Program-made: the position numbers and the translations under genes
Shown here: positions 6,239-13,368 of the stretch, piece by piece
How positions within the stretch are numbered: the first letter of the stretch is position 1
Layout: the number at the start of each line of letters is the position of its first letter
DNA from: an uncultured Mucispirillum sp.
Lineage (GTDB): Bacteria; Chrysiogenota; Deferribacteres; Deferribacterales; Mucispirillaceae
Direction: 5' to 3'
DNA: 13,368 bases
Assembly: GCA_937890655.1 (NCBI GenBank)
Contig: CALADT010000180.1
Span: forward strand, 1-13,368
Notes under the pieces: generated by a model
The model's database searches: none
What the model was told of the DNA's origin: nothing
The model's input: the letters and a program-made list of their open reading frames with translations, nothing else

Positions 6239-8647
6239 ATGTTTGAGAATTTAAGTAATAGAGCAATGCAGGTATTAGCTCATGCAAGGCAGGAGGCTGA
6301 TAAATTAGCTCACCCTGTTATAGATACAGAACATATCCTGCTTGGGCTTTTAATAGAAAAAACAGGCATAGCAGCCACTATCTTTATGAAACGTAATATT
6401 TCAATCCCTTCCATTGTTATGAAAATACGCAGAAGTTCTGATATGAGTGATATATTTGTTGTAAAAGGCAACTTAAATTATAGCCCTACGGCTTTAAAAT
6501 CCCTTGAGTATGCAGCAGAAGAAGCAAAAGGTATGGGTAGGGAAATTGTTGATACAGAACATATTTTACTTGGTTTAGTGAGAGAAACAGAAGGAAAAGC
6601 TAATGCTATTTTAACAAGAATTGGTTTTGATGTGGAATCTTTAAGGCGTGATATACGTAGTATGTATAAAAAAGCACCAGAAACTGATAAAGAAAACTCA
6701 GAAACTCCAGTTTTAGATGAATTTGGCAGAGATTTAACAGCGTTAGCAAAAGAAGGTAAGCTTGACCCTGTTGTGGGAAGGCAGGATGAAATAGTTAGGC
6801 TTTTACAGATTTTAGGAAGACGCCAGAAAAATAATGCAGTGCTTTTAGGGGAACCAGGAATAGGGAAAACAGCCATAGTAGAAGGCCTTGCAAAAAGAAT
6901 GCTAGATGATGATATTCCTGAATTTTTACGTTCAAAACGTATTATTTCTTTAGAAATGGGTGCCTTAGTAGCTGGCACAAAATATAGGGGTCAGTTTGAA
7001 GAACGTATGAAAAAACTCCTTAAAGAAATAGAAACTGTTAAAAATGTAGTATTATTTATAGATGAAATACACACACTTGTAGGGGCAGGGGCAGCAGAAG
7101 GCTCTATTGATGCAGCTAGTATGTTAAAACCAGCGTTAGCACGTGGTGGTGTTCAGTGTATAGGTGCTACTACACTTGCAGAATATAGAAAATATTTTGA
7201 AAAAGACGGTGCTTTGGTTCGCAGGTTCCAAACCATTATTGTGCAGCCACCAACTGATAAACAAACTGTTGCTATTATTAAAGGTATTAAAAAATATTAT
7301 GAAGAATACCATAAAGTGTTAATCCCTGATGAAGTGGCAGAAGAAGTTGTATCATTAACTGATAGATATATTACAGATAAATTTCAGCCGGATAAAAGTA
7401 TTGATGTTATTGATGAAGCATGTTCAAAACGTAAAATTAATAAAAATATGCTTCCTAAAAATATTGAAAAATTAAAAAGAAAAATAAATTTAGCAAATGC
7501 AGAAAGAGAAAAATATATTCCAAATAACGAATATGATAAAATAGAGCAGTTTACAAAAGAAATTAATAAACTTGATGCTTTATATATGTCAAAAATTAAT
7601 AACTGGAATAAGGATATGAAAGATACATACGACTCGCTTACAGTAGAAGATGTGGCAGAAGTTGTATCTATTATAACAGGTATCCCTGCTAAAAAATTAC
7701 AGTCTGATGATAAAGCAAGAATTGCAGGCATTGCTGATGAAATAAAAAAATATGTTATAGGGCAGGATGAGGCAGTGGATAGCCTTGCTAAATCTATAAA
7801 ACGTAGCTTTGCAGGTATTTCAAACCCAGAACGTCCACTTGGTTCTTTTATATTTTTAGGGCCAACAGGGGTTGGTAAAACAGAAGTGGCAAAAAGGCTT
7901 GCTGAAATTGTTTTTGGCTCAAGGGACGCACTTATTCGTATTGATATGAGCGAATATATGGAAAAATTTAACGTTTCAAGGCTTGTAGGTGCTCCTCCTG
8001 GATATGTGGGCTATGAAGAAGGTGGAAAACTTACAGAACAAGTTAGACGCCGTCCATATAGTGTTGTGTTATTTGATGAAGTGGAAAAAGCACACCCTGA
8101 TGTGATGAATATATTATTGCAGATATTAGATGAAGGTTTTGTAACTGATAGTTTAGGCCATAAAGTAAACTTTAAAAATACTATAATAATATTAACATCA
8201 AATATTGGCACAAAAGAAGGCACTGATGAAAAATCACTTGGTTTTGGTGGCAAAAGTAATGCTAATGTAATAGACCACAGTAGGTTTAAATCAGCAGCAG
8301 ATAAAGAATTAAAAATGCGTTTTGCACCGGAATTTTTAAACAGGCTTGATAATATTATTTATTTCAAACCGTTAGGGGTTGCAGAATTAAAAGTTATTTT
8401 TGATATTCAGTTGGAAGAAATAAATAAACGCCTTGCAACAAGTGGTAAGAAAATTTCTATTCCGGAAGATGTTAAAGAATATCTGCTTACAAAAGATTAC
8501 CCATATATGTATGGTGCAAGGCCTGTTAAAAGAATATTACAAAACCATATAGAAGACAGGCTGGCAGATATTTTAATTAACGAAACATCTCCAAAACGCA
8601 AAATATTTAAAGCAGTGGTTAAGGATAATCAAGTTGTTATTAAATAA
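6239..8647 (+). CDS. clpC: AAA+ unfoldase ClpC (ClpP-associated)
   Basis: A cytoplasmic hexameric ATPase that unfolds proteins and feeds them to ClpP. The 802-residue protein has two Clp-N repeats (about 1-70 and 78-143, each with an I/V-DTEHILLGL core). The first AAA+ module has Walker A GEPGIGKT (204-211), Walker B VLFIDE (271-276) and arginine-finger region RRF (328-330). The middle domain is short and carries a weak UVR-like stretch near 425-448. The second AAA+ module has Walker A GPTGVGKT (541-548), Walker B VVLFDE (609-614) and a C-terminal sensor with GARPVKR (759-765). The tripeptide LGF at 667-669 sits where ClpA and ClpC carry the ClpP-docking loop, so a protease partner is expected; ClpB, a pure disaggregase, lacks it. 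Length and N-domain favour ClpC over ClpA. No mcsA, mcsB or ctsR neighbours are present. Confidence 0.93.
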   Translation: MFENLSNRAMQVLAHARQEADKLAHPVIDTEHILLGLLIEKTGIAATIFMKRNISIPSIVMKIRRSSDMSDIFVVKGNLNYSPTALKSLEYAAEEAKGMGREIVDTEHILLGLVRETEGKANAILTRIGFDVESLRRDIRSMYKKAPETDKENSETPVLDEFGRDLTALAKEGKLDPVVGRQDEIVRLLQILGRRQKNNAVLLGEPGIGKTAIVEGLAKRMLDDDIPEFLRSKRIISLEMGALVAGTKYRGQFEERMKKLLKEIETVKNVVLFIDEIHTLVGAGAAEGSIDAASMLKPALARGGVQCIGATTLAEYRKYFEKDGALVRRFQTIIVQPPTDKQTVAIIKGIKKYYEEYHKVLIPDEVAEEVVSLTDRYITDKFQPDKSIDVIDEACSKRKINKNMLPKNIEKLKRKINLANAEREKYIPNNEYDKIEQFTKEINKLDALYMSKINNWNKDMKDTYDSLTVEDVAEVVSIITGIPAKKLQSDDKARIAGIADEIKKYVIGQDEAVDSLAKSIKRSFAGISNPERPLGSFIFLGPTGVGKTEVAKRLAEIVFGSRDALIRIDMSEYMEKFNVSRLVGAPPGYVGYEEGGKLTEQVRRRPYSVVLFDEVEKAHPDVMNILLQILDEGFVTDSLGHKVNFKNTIIILTSNIGTKEGTDEKSLGFGGKSNANVIDHSRFKSAADKELKMRFAPEFLNRLDNIIYFKPLGVAELKVIFDIQLEEINKRLATSGKKISIPEDVKEYLLTKDYPYMYGARPVKRILQNHIEDRLADILINETSPKRKIFKAVVKDNQVVIK

Positions 8648-9959
8648 ACGTATAGCAATATTAGGAGCCGGTGCAGTTGGCTCCTATATTGGTTCAAAAT
8701 TAGTAGAGAATGGTTTTAAGAATGTAGATTTTATTGCCCGTTCTGGTTATAAATCCTTAAAAGAAAATGGGCTTATAATTAAAAACTACACTAATAATTC
8801 TCCATATAATCTTAAAGTAAATGCACTTGCTAAGCTAGAGGGCGAATATGATTTAATATTAATATGTGTTAAATCAAAAGATACGCAAAATGTAGCAGAG
8901 CAGGCAGTAAACCATTTAAGTAATACAGGCTATGTAGTATCTATTCAAAACGGAGTGGAAAACCCAGATATTATTTCTGCTTATATTAAACCAGAAAAAG
9001 TTATAACAAATGTTATATACTTAACTGCTATTATGCAGGAAAAAGGTGTTTTGGAATATGATGCAGAGGCAATGATAGTTTATGGTAATATTAACGGGTG
9101 TTTATCAAAAGAAATAGAAGAATATGGGGAAATATTAAAAACAGCAGGTATTAAAGGAAAATATAGTGATAATATAAAAAAATATCAGTGGACTAAATTA
9201 ATGCTAAATATAGTATTAAACCCACTAACAGCACTTTTTAGGAAAACATTTTATAAAATGAGTAGCTTTAATGAGGCAGTTACGTTATCACGTTATCTTT
9301 TTAATGAAGCAAGGCAGGCAGCTGCCTATTGTGGAGTGGAGATTGAAGAAAGTGAGTATGATAAAATATATCAAAGGTGTATGGAATATAAAAACTTTAA
9401 ATCAAGTATGTATCAAGATATAGAATCTAACAGAAACCCTGAAATAGATGCCATATTGGGGGTAGTTGTAAGAACTCATGAAAAAAATGGTAGTGTTGCA
9501 CCATATTGTGATAGTATATTAAAAGTTATGAACGTTTTATATGGTGGCTGGTTCCAAATATCTCCTACATTAGCAGCAGATGTATTAGTTATTAATAGTA
9601 AAAAAGAAGTGCTATTAATAAAACGTAAAAACGAGCCATTTGGCTGGGCTATTCCTGGAGGGCTTGTGGATTTATATGAAACTATGGAACATGCTGCTGT
9701 TAGGGAATTAGAAGAAGAAACAGGTATAAAAGCAAATATTAATAATCTTCATTTATTAGGTATATATTCAGACCCAAAAAGGGATAGTAGAGGGCATACA
9801 GTTAGCGGGGTTTATGTTTATTTTTCTGATGATGAACCATGTGCTAATGATGATGCAGAAGATGCAAAATATTTCCCTATATCAAGCCTTCCAAAAGATT
9901 TAGCTTTTGACCATGCAGAAATATTAAAGCAGGCAGAAGAAAAATTTATAAATATTTAA
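8634..9959 (+). CDS. Ketopantoate-reductase-like dehydrogenase fused to a Nudix hydrolase
   Basis: A two-domain 441-residue cytoplasmic protein. Residues 5-305 match the 2-dehydropantoate 2-reductase (PanE/ApbA) family: Rossmann motif GAGAVGSYIG at 11-20, ILICVKSKDT, IQNGVEN, and the KYQWTKLMLNIVLNPLTAL helix whose Lys188 fits the catalytic lysine. Residues about 312-435 form a Nudix domain with a complete Nudix box at 343-365 (G343, E349, REL 357-359, EE 361-362, G364). It is followed by YSDPKRDSRGHTVS, a pattern common in ADP-ribose- and NAD-related Nudix enzymes. Stand-alone PanE is about 300 residues, so the Nudix part is a true extension in one unbroken frame. The TTG start at 8634 has AAGGAT 7 nt upstream and overlaps clpC by 14 nt, so the two are co-transcribed. 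A reductase for pantothenate synthesis is possible; the real substrate is not settled by sequence. Confidence 0.88.
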   Translation: MLLNKRIAILGAGAVGSYIGSKLVENGFKNVDFIARSGYKSLKENGLIIKNYTNNSPYNLKVNALAKLEGEYDLILICVKSKDTQNVAEQAVNHLSNTGYVVSIQNGVENPDIISAYIKPEKVITNVIYLTAIMQEKGVLEYDAEAMIVYGNINGCLSKEIEEYGEILKTAGIKGKYSDNIKKYQWTKLMLNIVLNPLTALFRKTFYKMSSFNEAVTLSRYLFNEARQAAAYCGVEIEESEYDKIYQRCMEYKNFKSSMYQDIESNRNPEIDAILGVVVRTHEKNGSVAPYCDSILKVMNVLYGGWFQISPTLAADVLVINSKKEVLLIKRKNEPFGWAIPGGLVDLYETMEHAAVRELEEETGIKANINNLHLLGIYSDPKRDSRGHTVSGVYVYFSDDEPCANDDAEDAKYFPISSLPKDLAFDHAEILKQAEEKFINI

Positions 9960-9968
9960 AAAAAATAC

Positions 9969-9997
9969 TTGCATTTAATTTAAAAATAGTATATAAA
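9969..9997 (+). promoter_or_regulatory. Putative promoter of tRNA-Ser
   Basis: TTGCAT (9969-9974) and TATAAA (9992-9997) are exactly 17 nt apart, with the expected start at about 10004, only some 5 nt before the mature tRNA. It begins 10 nt after the preceding stop codon, so the tRNA is independently transcribed. Confidence 0.6.
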
Positions 9998-10008
9998 GGT
10001 ATTCCCTT

Positions 10009-10096
10009 GGAGGAGTGGCCGAGTGGTTTAAGGCGGCGGTCTTGAAAACCGTTGTGGGTTAGTAGCCTACCGTGGGTTCGAATCCTACCTCCTCCG
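10009..10096 (+). tRNA. tRNA-Ser (anticodon UGA)
   Basis: A class II tRNA of 88 nt. The acceptor stem GGAGGAG (10009-10015) pairs perfectly with CTCCTCC (10089-10095), and the discriminator base is G (10096). The D-arm is GCC/GGC. The anticodon stem-loop has loop CTTGAAA with anticodon TGA at 10043-10045. A long variable arm, typical of serine tRNAs, is followed by a T-arm with GTTCGAATC. CCA is not encoded; the next bases are TTCT. It reads UCA and other UCN codons. It marks the border between core-looking genes and the accessory-looking block on its right. Confidence 0.97.
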
Positions 10097-10217
10097 TTCT
10101 TTTTTCGCAAGAATAATCTTAAAATATAATCAGCTTTCTTTTTAAAATTCTACGTTTTTTTATGTATATGTTTTATATTTTTGTTCTTATTAATTTTTTA
10201 AAATATGTAATTTTATA

Positions 10218-10244
10218 TTGACAATTCCCCCCCCCGCGTATAAT
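10218..10244 (+). promoter_or_regulatory. Promoter with poly-C spacer, probably phase-variable
   Basis: Perfect consensus boxes TTGACA (10218-10223) and TATAAT (10239-10244) flank a spacer of 15 nt, of which nine are an uninterrupted C run. The best sigma70 spacing is 17 nt, so this allele should be weak, and gain of two C would give an ideal promoter. The -10 lies about 30 nt before the yaaW ATG, with AAGGAG at 10262-10267. This is the architecture known from phase-variable promoters such as Neisseria porA and opc. Confidence 0.8.
10227..10235. repeat. Homopolymer tract of nine C inside a promoter spacer
   Basis: Nine consecutive C residues (a G run on the other strand) in DNA that is otherwise very A/T-rich; it is the longest G/C homopolymer in the window. 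Such tracts change length by slipped-strand mispairing, and its place between the -35 and -10 boxes makes it a likely transcriptional switch. Confidence 0.9.
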
Positions 10245-10274
10245 GGCAGAAAATAAGGATTAAGGAGAAATCAT

Positions 10275-11031
10275 ATGGCTTATGATACTGATTTAACACC
10301 ATTATTAGCACAATGCACAGATGAAGATTTAAATACTCTTGTGGAGTATATTAAAGAAAAAGGGGGGAATAACAGAAAACCTTACAATACATGAGGATTA
10401 TAAAAAATATAATCCTCAACATTCTAAATATATGCCTGTAATTGTTGATGAAATACAACGTTTTGGTGGGGATACATTTGCTAATTTGGTTAGAGGAGGT
10501 GGTGTCCCTTATATGAAAATTGTTAAAAAAGTTGCTAGTAAACTACATGTAGAGTATAATGATGATATGTCAATAAGGGAAATAGAACAGAATATTATTG
10601 CAAAGATTATTAAAGATGCTTGGGAAAAAATGGATGAGAAAGAAAGAATAGCTATATTAGAAGAAGCTAATGTTGATATTAATAATTTAGATGAAGAAAG
10701 TAAAAAAATCTTTATTAATGGAAATTTTAGTGCTTTTACAGGAGCTGGAGCAAGTATGGCTTTTATACAGCTTTTAATTAATCTAACAGGTTTTCAAGCA
10801 TACCAAATGTCTGTTATTGTAGCAAATCTAGTTGCAAGAACAATTCTTGGGCATGGGCTTGCTTTAGGAACTAATGCTGCTATTACAAGGGGTTTAGCAG
10901 TATTTGCAGGGCCAGTTGGTTGGGTTATATCAGGCTTATTAATGGCTCCATTAGTATCAGGCCCAGCATATAGGGCAATAGTTCCATGTGTTATACATAT
11001 TGCAATGTTAAGAGAAAAATATAGTAAATAG
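10275..11031 (+). pseudogene. yaaW: YaaW-family (UPF0174) protein, frameshifted at a six-G tract
   Basis: ATG 10275 with AAGGAG 7 nt upstream opens a frame that stops after 39 codons at TGA 10392. Removing one G from the run at 10362-10367 joins it to the downstream frame and gives an intact 251-residue protein, close to E. coli YaaW (237 aa). Matching blocks include IQRFGGDTFANLVRG, MSIREIEQNI, DAWEKMDEKER, ILGHGLAL, and GPAYRAIVPCVIHIAML near the C-terminus. The N-terminal segment DLTPLLAQCTDEDLNTLVEYI has the DUF3944-like layout seen in this family. The C-terminal half (about 160-245) is rich in hydrophobic and Gly-Ala stretches and could be membrane-interacting. Function is unknown in the family. 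Read here it is OFF, with only a 39-residue product; the downstream frame has no convincing start of its own (TTG 10339 lacks a Shine-Dalgarno). It could be a phase-variable gene, a true pseudogene, or a homopolymer sequencing error. Confidence 0.85.
10362..10367. repeat. Six-G tract at the yaaW frameshift
   Basis: Six G preceded by AAAGAAAAA. Five G would keep the yaaW frame (GGG GGA ATA ACA). It lies about 30 codons into the gene, where a length change gives an early stop. Confidence 0.85.
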
Positions 11032-11042
11032 TGTAAAATATA

Positions 11043-11076
11043 AAGAAAGTTATTATTTTAATATAGTAACTTTCTT
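11043..11076. terminator. Rho-independent-type hairpin after yaaW
   Basis: AAGAAAGTTA (11043-11052) pairs perfectly with TAACTTTCTT (11067-11076). Four further inner pairs, one of them G-U, extend the stem to about 14 bp around a 6-nt loop. The 3' arm is T-rich but is followed by GTTATT rather than a clean T run. It begins 11 nt after the yaaW stop and separates it from the next promoter. Confidence 0.65.
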
Positions 11077-11142
11077 GTTATTACCATAACCTAATAGTTA
11101 TATTAATACCTTAAAGTTTTTTATTTCATTTCTAAAAAATCA

Positions 11143-11171
11143 TTGAAAACTTATTATTTATCAATTATATT
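11143..11171 (+). promoter_or_regulatory. Putative promoter of the RavA-type gene
   Basis: TTGAAA (11143-11148) and TATATT (11166-11171), each five of six to consensus, are 17 nt apart, giving a leader of about 67 nt. A perfect TATAAT also occurs at 11196-11201, but TTGAAA at 11182 is only 8 nt from it and no good -35 lies at the right distance. Confidence 0.45.
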
Positions 11172-11244
11172 ATTATTTATGTTGAAAGACAATGTTATAA
11201 TTATTTAGTTTTTATTATTACTAATATTTTTGTTGGAGGGTAAT

Positions 11245-12831
11245 ATGTCAAAAGTCTTAACAAATAAAATAGAAAAGATTTTAAAGGAATTAAAACAAGG
11301 ACTATATGAACGAGATAATGAAATAAATCTTATTATGTTGGCAATGCTTTCTGGTAAATCTATATTTTTATATGGTGAACCAGGAACAGCTAAAAGTATG
11401 ATAGCAAGGAGAGTATCTTTAGCATTTAAAGATAGTGAATTTTTTTCTTATTTAATGCAGAAATTTAGCACACCTGAAGAAATTTTTGGGCCATATAGTA
11501 TAAAAGAATTAAGAGAAGATAAGCTTATAAGAAAAACAGAAAAATATTTACCAACGGCTGATTTTGCTTTTTTAGATGAAATATGGAAAAGTAGCCCTGC
11601 CATATTAAATACTCTTTTGACTATTATTAATGAAAAGATTTTTAGAAATGGTGATGAAGATATTAAAGTGCCATTAAAGGGTATTATAACAGCAAGTAAT
11701 GAATTCCCACCTGAAAACCAAGGTTTAGAAGCATTATATGATAGAATGATTTTTAGATGTAATGTAGAATATATTAAGGATAGAGATAATTTTAAGCAAT
11801 TACTATTGGGTAGTTCAGATAGTGATTTTACAATTACTAACCATATAACAATAAAAGATATAGAAGATATTAATAAAAACTATAAAAACGTAAAGATCGA
11901 AGATAATATTTTTGATATTATACATGCCATTAGAACAAAAGTTGATGACCATAATAAGATAGAAAGTGCAAATATAATTTCTATATCAGATAGAAGATGG
12001 CAAAAGATGATGGAAGTTATAAGAATATCTGTTTATATTAGTGATAGAGATAAAGTTATTCCTTCTGATTTACTTCTTTTAAAACATAGTATATGGAATA
12101 ATTTAGATGAAAAAGATATAATAAATAATATTATTGATGAAAGTATTAAAGAGTTTGCACCTAAAAAAACACAAGAATACGAAAAATATAAAAAAGAATA
12201 TGAAGAACTGGGACAAGAGATAATGGAAACTTATTACGAGCAGGAAGATAAGTATAATGATATAAAAGAATATAAGGGACAACAATATTTTTCTTTAAAA
12301 TGTAATGTTTATAATAGTAGCAATCGTAATATTAATCTATATGTTCCATTAATAGTTATAGAAAGTAAAAGAGAGATAAAATCATTTATATATGAAAATG
12401 GTGATTTACTAGATAGGTATGAATATAATTTTTACAGCTATACATATGAATGTAGACTTGCAGAAAAATATGATGATAAGATCAAAATAGAGGTTATAGA
12501 AAAGGGTTATAATTTCGAAAATAAAATATACCCACGTATTATTGAAAAAATATGTTCAAAAGGTGATCTTAAGTCGGTTGGTGATTTCGCACATAAACAT
12601 TATTTGAAAAAAACTAATGAATATATTAATAAAATAGATGAAATAATAAGACATAATTATGAAGAATGGGAGAAATTATGTAAGGATTATAGTAATTTAT
12701 TTCTTAATGAATTAGATATAAAACAATCACTTAGTTATTATGATTATTTTATACAACAAATAAAAAACCTAAAAATGGATATGGAAAATTTAAAAGCAAA
12801 AATAGAACATCATAAGGTTAACAATGGATAA
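11245..12831 (+). CDS. ravA: RavA-type MoxR-family AAA+ ATPase
   Basis: A 528-residue MoxR AAA+ ATPase that resembles E. coli RavA (498 aa) along the ATPase module, including GLYERDNEI near the start, RRVSLAFKDSEFFSYLM, FSTPEEIFGPYSI and LEALYDRM. Walker A is GEPGTAKS (44-51), Walker B FLDEIWKSSPA (109-119), sensor 1 SNE (151-153), arginine finger Arg167 in ALYDRMIFR, and sensor 2 SDRRW (248-252). After about 300, a helical part and a beta-rich insert (about 345-430) correspond to RavA's LARA region; this part is poorly conserved and the C-terminus (455-528) is coiled-coil-like. RavA normally works with the VWA protein ViaA as a chaperone-like pair affecting respiratory complexes. ATG 11245 has GGAGGG at about 5 nt; the in-frame TTG at 11230 has none. 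Seventeen of twenty arginines use AGA/AGG, unlike clpC. Confidence 0.9.
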   Translation: MSKVLTNKIEKILKELKQGLYERDNEINLIMLAMLSGKSIFLYGEPGTAKSMIARRVSLAFKDSEFFSYLMQKFSTPEEIFGPYSIKELREDKLIRKTEKYLPTADFAFLDEIWKSSPAILNTLLTIINEKIFRNGDEDIKVPLKGIITASNEFPPENQGLEALYDRMIFRCNVEYIKDRDNFKQLLLGSSDSDFTITNHITIKDIEDINKNYKNVKIEDNIFDIIHAIRTKVDDHNKIESANIISISDRRWQKMMEVIRISVYISDRDKVIPSDLLLLKHSIWNNLDEKDIINNIIDESIKEFAPKKTQEYEKYKKEYEELGQEIMETYYEQEDKYNDIKEYKGQQYFSLKCNVYNSSNRNINLYVPLIVIESKREIKSFIYENGDLLDRYEYNFYSYTYECRLAEKYDDKIKIEVIEKGYNFENKIYPRIIEKICSKGDLKSVGDFAHKHYLKKTNEYINKIDEIIRHNYEEWEKLCKDYSNLFLNELDIKQSLSYYDYFIQQIKNLKMDMENLKAKIEHHKVNNG

Positions 12832-13368
12832 ATATAGCCAATTAACTACTAAATATTCTTACATTATGCAGCCACTAAAATCTACGATTGATGAGTTATT
12901 ATCTAAATGTAAGATAGAAATAGAAGATGGTAAAGATAATAATATATATAATGATTTTAATGAATATTTAAATAGTATTGAAAATATTGAAAATATTAGT
13001 AATAATTAAGCTCATACAATATTAAATGAACTTTTAAGCAAAAGTGAGATATATGGTATTAATAAAAACCTACTTAAAAAGCCTACTTCTAGAAGCAATA
13101 ATATTAAAAAATTATTAACATCTAATTTAAAAGATATAACTCAAATAAATAATAATAATATTCAAGAGTATTATAAAAAATATGAATCATATAAGGTTAG
13201 GCAGTATGGATGTGTAATAGATAAGCTATTACAAAATACTAATAATTTACATAATAAATTAAAGGGGACCTCATTATCCAAAAGTTTACAAGATAAAATT
13301 AATGATAACATGATGAATACTCTATCAAAAAAATTATTAAATACACTTAATTCGGATATAAGTGATAA
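12824..13368 (+). pseudogene. RavA-operon partner gene interrupted by an in-frame TAA, running off the window
   Basis: ATG 12824 overlaps the ravA stop by 8 nt and has AAGG at 12814-12817, so it is translationally coupled. The frame gives 61 residues (MDKYSQLTTKYSYIMQPLKS onward), meets TAA at 13007-13009, then stays open in the same frame for 119 more codons to the window edge while the other two frames stop at once. No ATG, GTG or TTG that could restart translation appears in this frame before ATG ATG near 13310. The predicted sequence is Asn/Lys-rich and helical, with no recognised domain. By position it should be the ViaA-like partner, whose VWA domain would lie beyond the window; I cannot confirm this. 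It may be a nonsense mutant, a sequencing error, or two genes. Confidence 0.6.
12980..12997. repeat. Two tandem copies of GAAAATATT
   Basis: A nine-base unit repeated twice in frame (Glu-Asn-Ile twice) just before the interrupting TAA. Because the unit is three codons, copy changes would not shift the frame. It is probably just low-complexity sequence. Confidence 0.6.

Noticed and set aside
6478..8253. Minus-strand ORFs of 166, 115 and 80 codons inside clpC
   Set aside because: clpC is conserved end to end on the plus strand; the Ser-rich composition of these ORFs is typical of antisense frames.
10098..10115. Possible terminator hairpin just after tRNA-Ser (TTCTT...AAGAA)
   Set aside because: The stem is only 5 bp with a 7-nt loop and no following T run, so it is too weak to call.
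12103..12285. Minus-strand 60-codon hydrophobic ORF inside ravA
   Set aside because: An Ile/Phe-rich translation is what antisense of Lys/Asn/Glu-rich coding sequence gives; no ribosome site was seen.
10097..13368. CRISPR array, insertion sequence or second attachment site in the accessory block
   Set aside because: No regularly spaced repeats, transposase-like ORF, terminal inverted repeats or copy of the tRNA 3' end were found by eye.

Overview
The window is a low-GC bacterial chromosome segment. Seven genes or gene remnants on the left and centre look like ordinary core functions, and the right end looks like an accessory region beginning just after a tRNA-Ser gene. Three features together fit an anaerobic, gut-associated Deferribacterota-type bacterium such as Mucispirillum: a propionyl-CoA carboxylase-type operon, futalosine-pathway menaquinone synthesis (futalosine hydrolase), and very A/T-rich codon use. 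This assignment is inference, because no 16S or other taxonomic marker is present.

Left block (1-3325, minus strand): a biotin-dependent acyl-CoA carboxylase operon. It reads carboxyltransferase, then biotin carboxylase, then a gene cut by the window edge that is probably the biotin-carrier part. The gaps are 15 nt each and every gene has a good Shine-Dalgarno. A 296-nt AT-rich divergent intergenic region (3258-3553) carries plausible promoters for both sides.

Centre-left (3499-6073): a plus-strand YihY-type membrane protein with a C-terminal cyclic-nucleotide-binding-like domain. It overlaps tail to tail with a minus-strand pair: a membrane-anchored, degenerate lytic-transglycosylase-like protein followed 2 nt later by futalosine hydrolase (mqnB).

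Centre (6170-9959, plus): a ClpC-type AAA+ unfoldase with a near-consensus sigma70 promoter. Overlapping it by 14 nt is a fusion of a ketopantoate-reductase-like domain with a Nudix hydrolase.

Right block (9969-13368, plus): tRNA-Ser(UGA) with its own promoter, then a YaaW-family gene. The YaaW gene has consensus -35 and -10 boxes separated by only 15 nt, most of it a run of nine C, and its reading frame is broken at a run of six G. Together these make a strong candidate for a doubly phase-variable gene that is OFF in this sequence. After a clear hairpin terminator comes a RavA-type MoxR AAA+ ATPase, overlapped by 8 nt with a partner gene that is interrupted by an in-frame TAA and continues open to the window edge. 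Arginine codons shift strongly to AGA/AGG in this block, which supports acquisition next to the tRNA gene.
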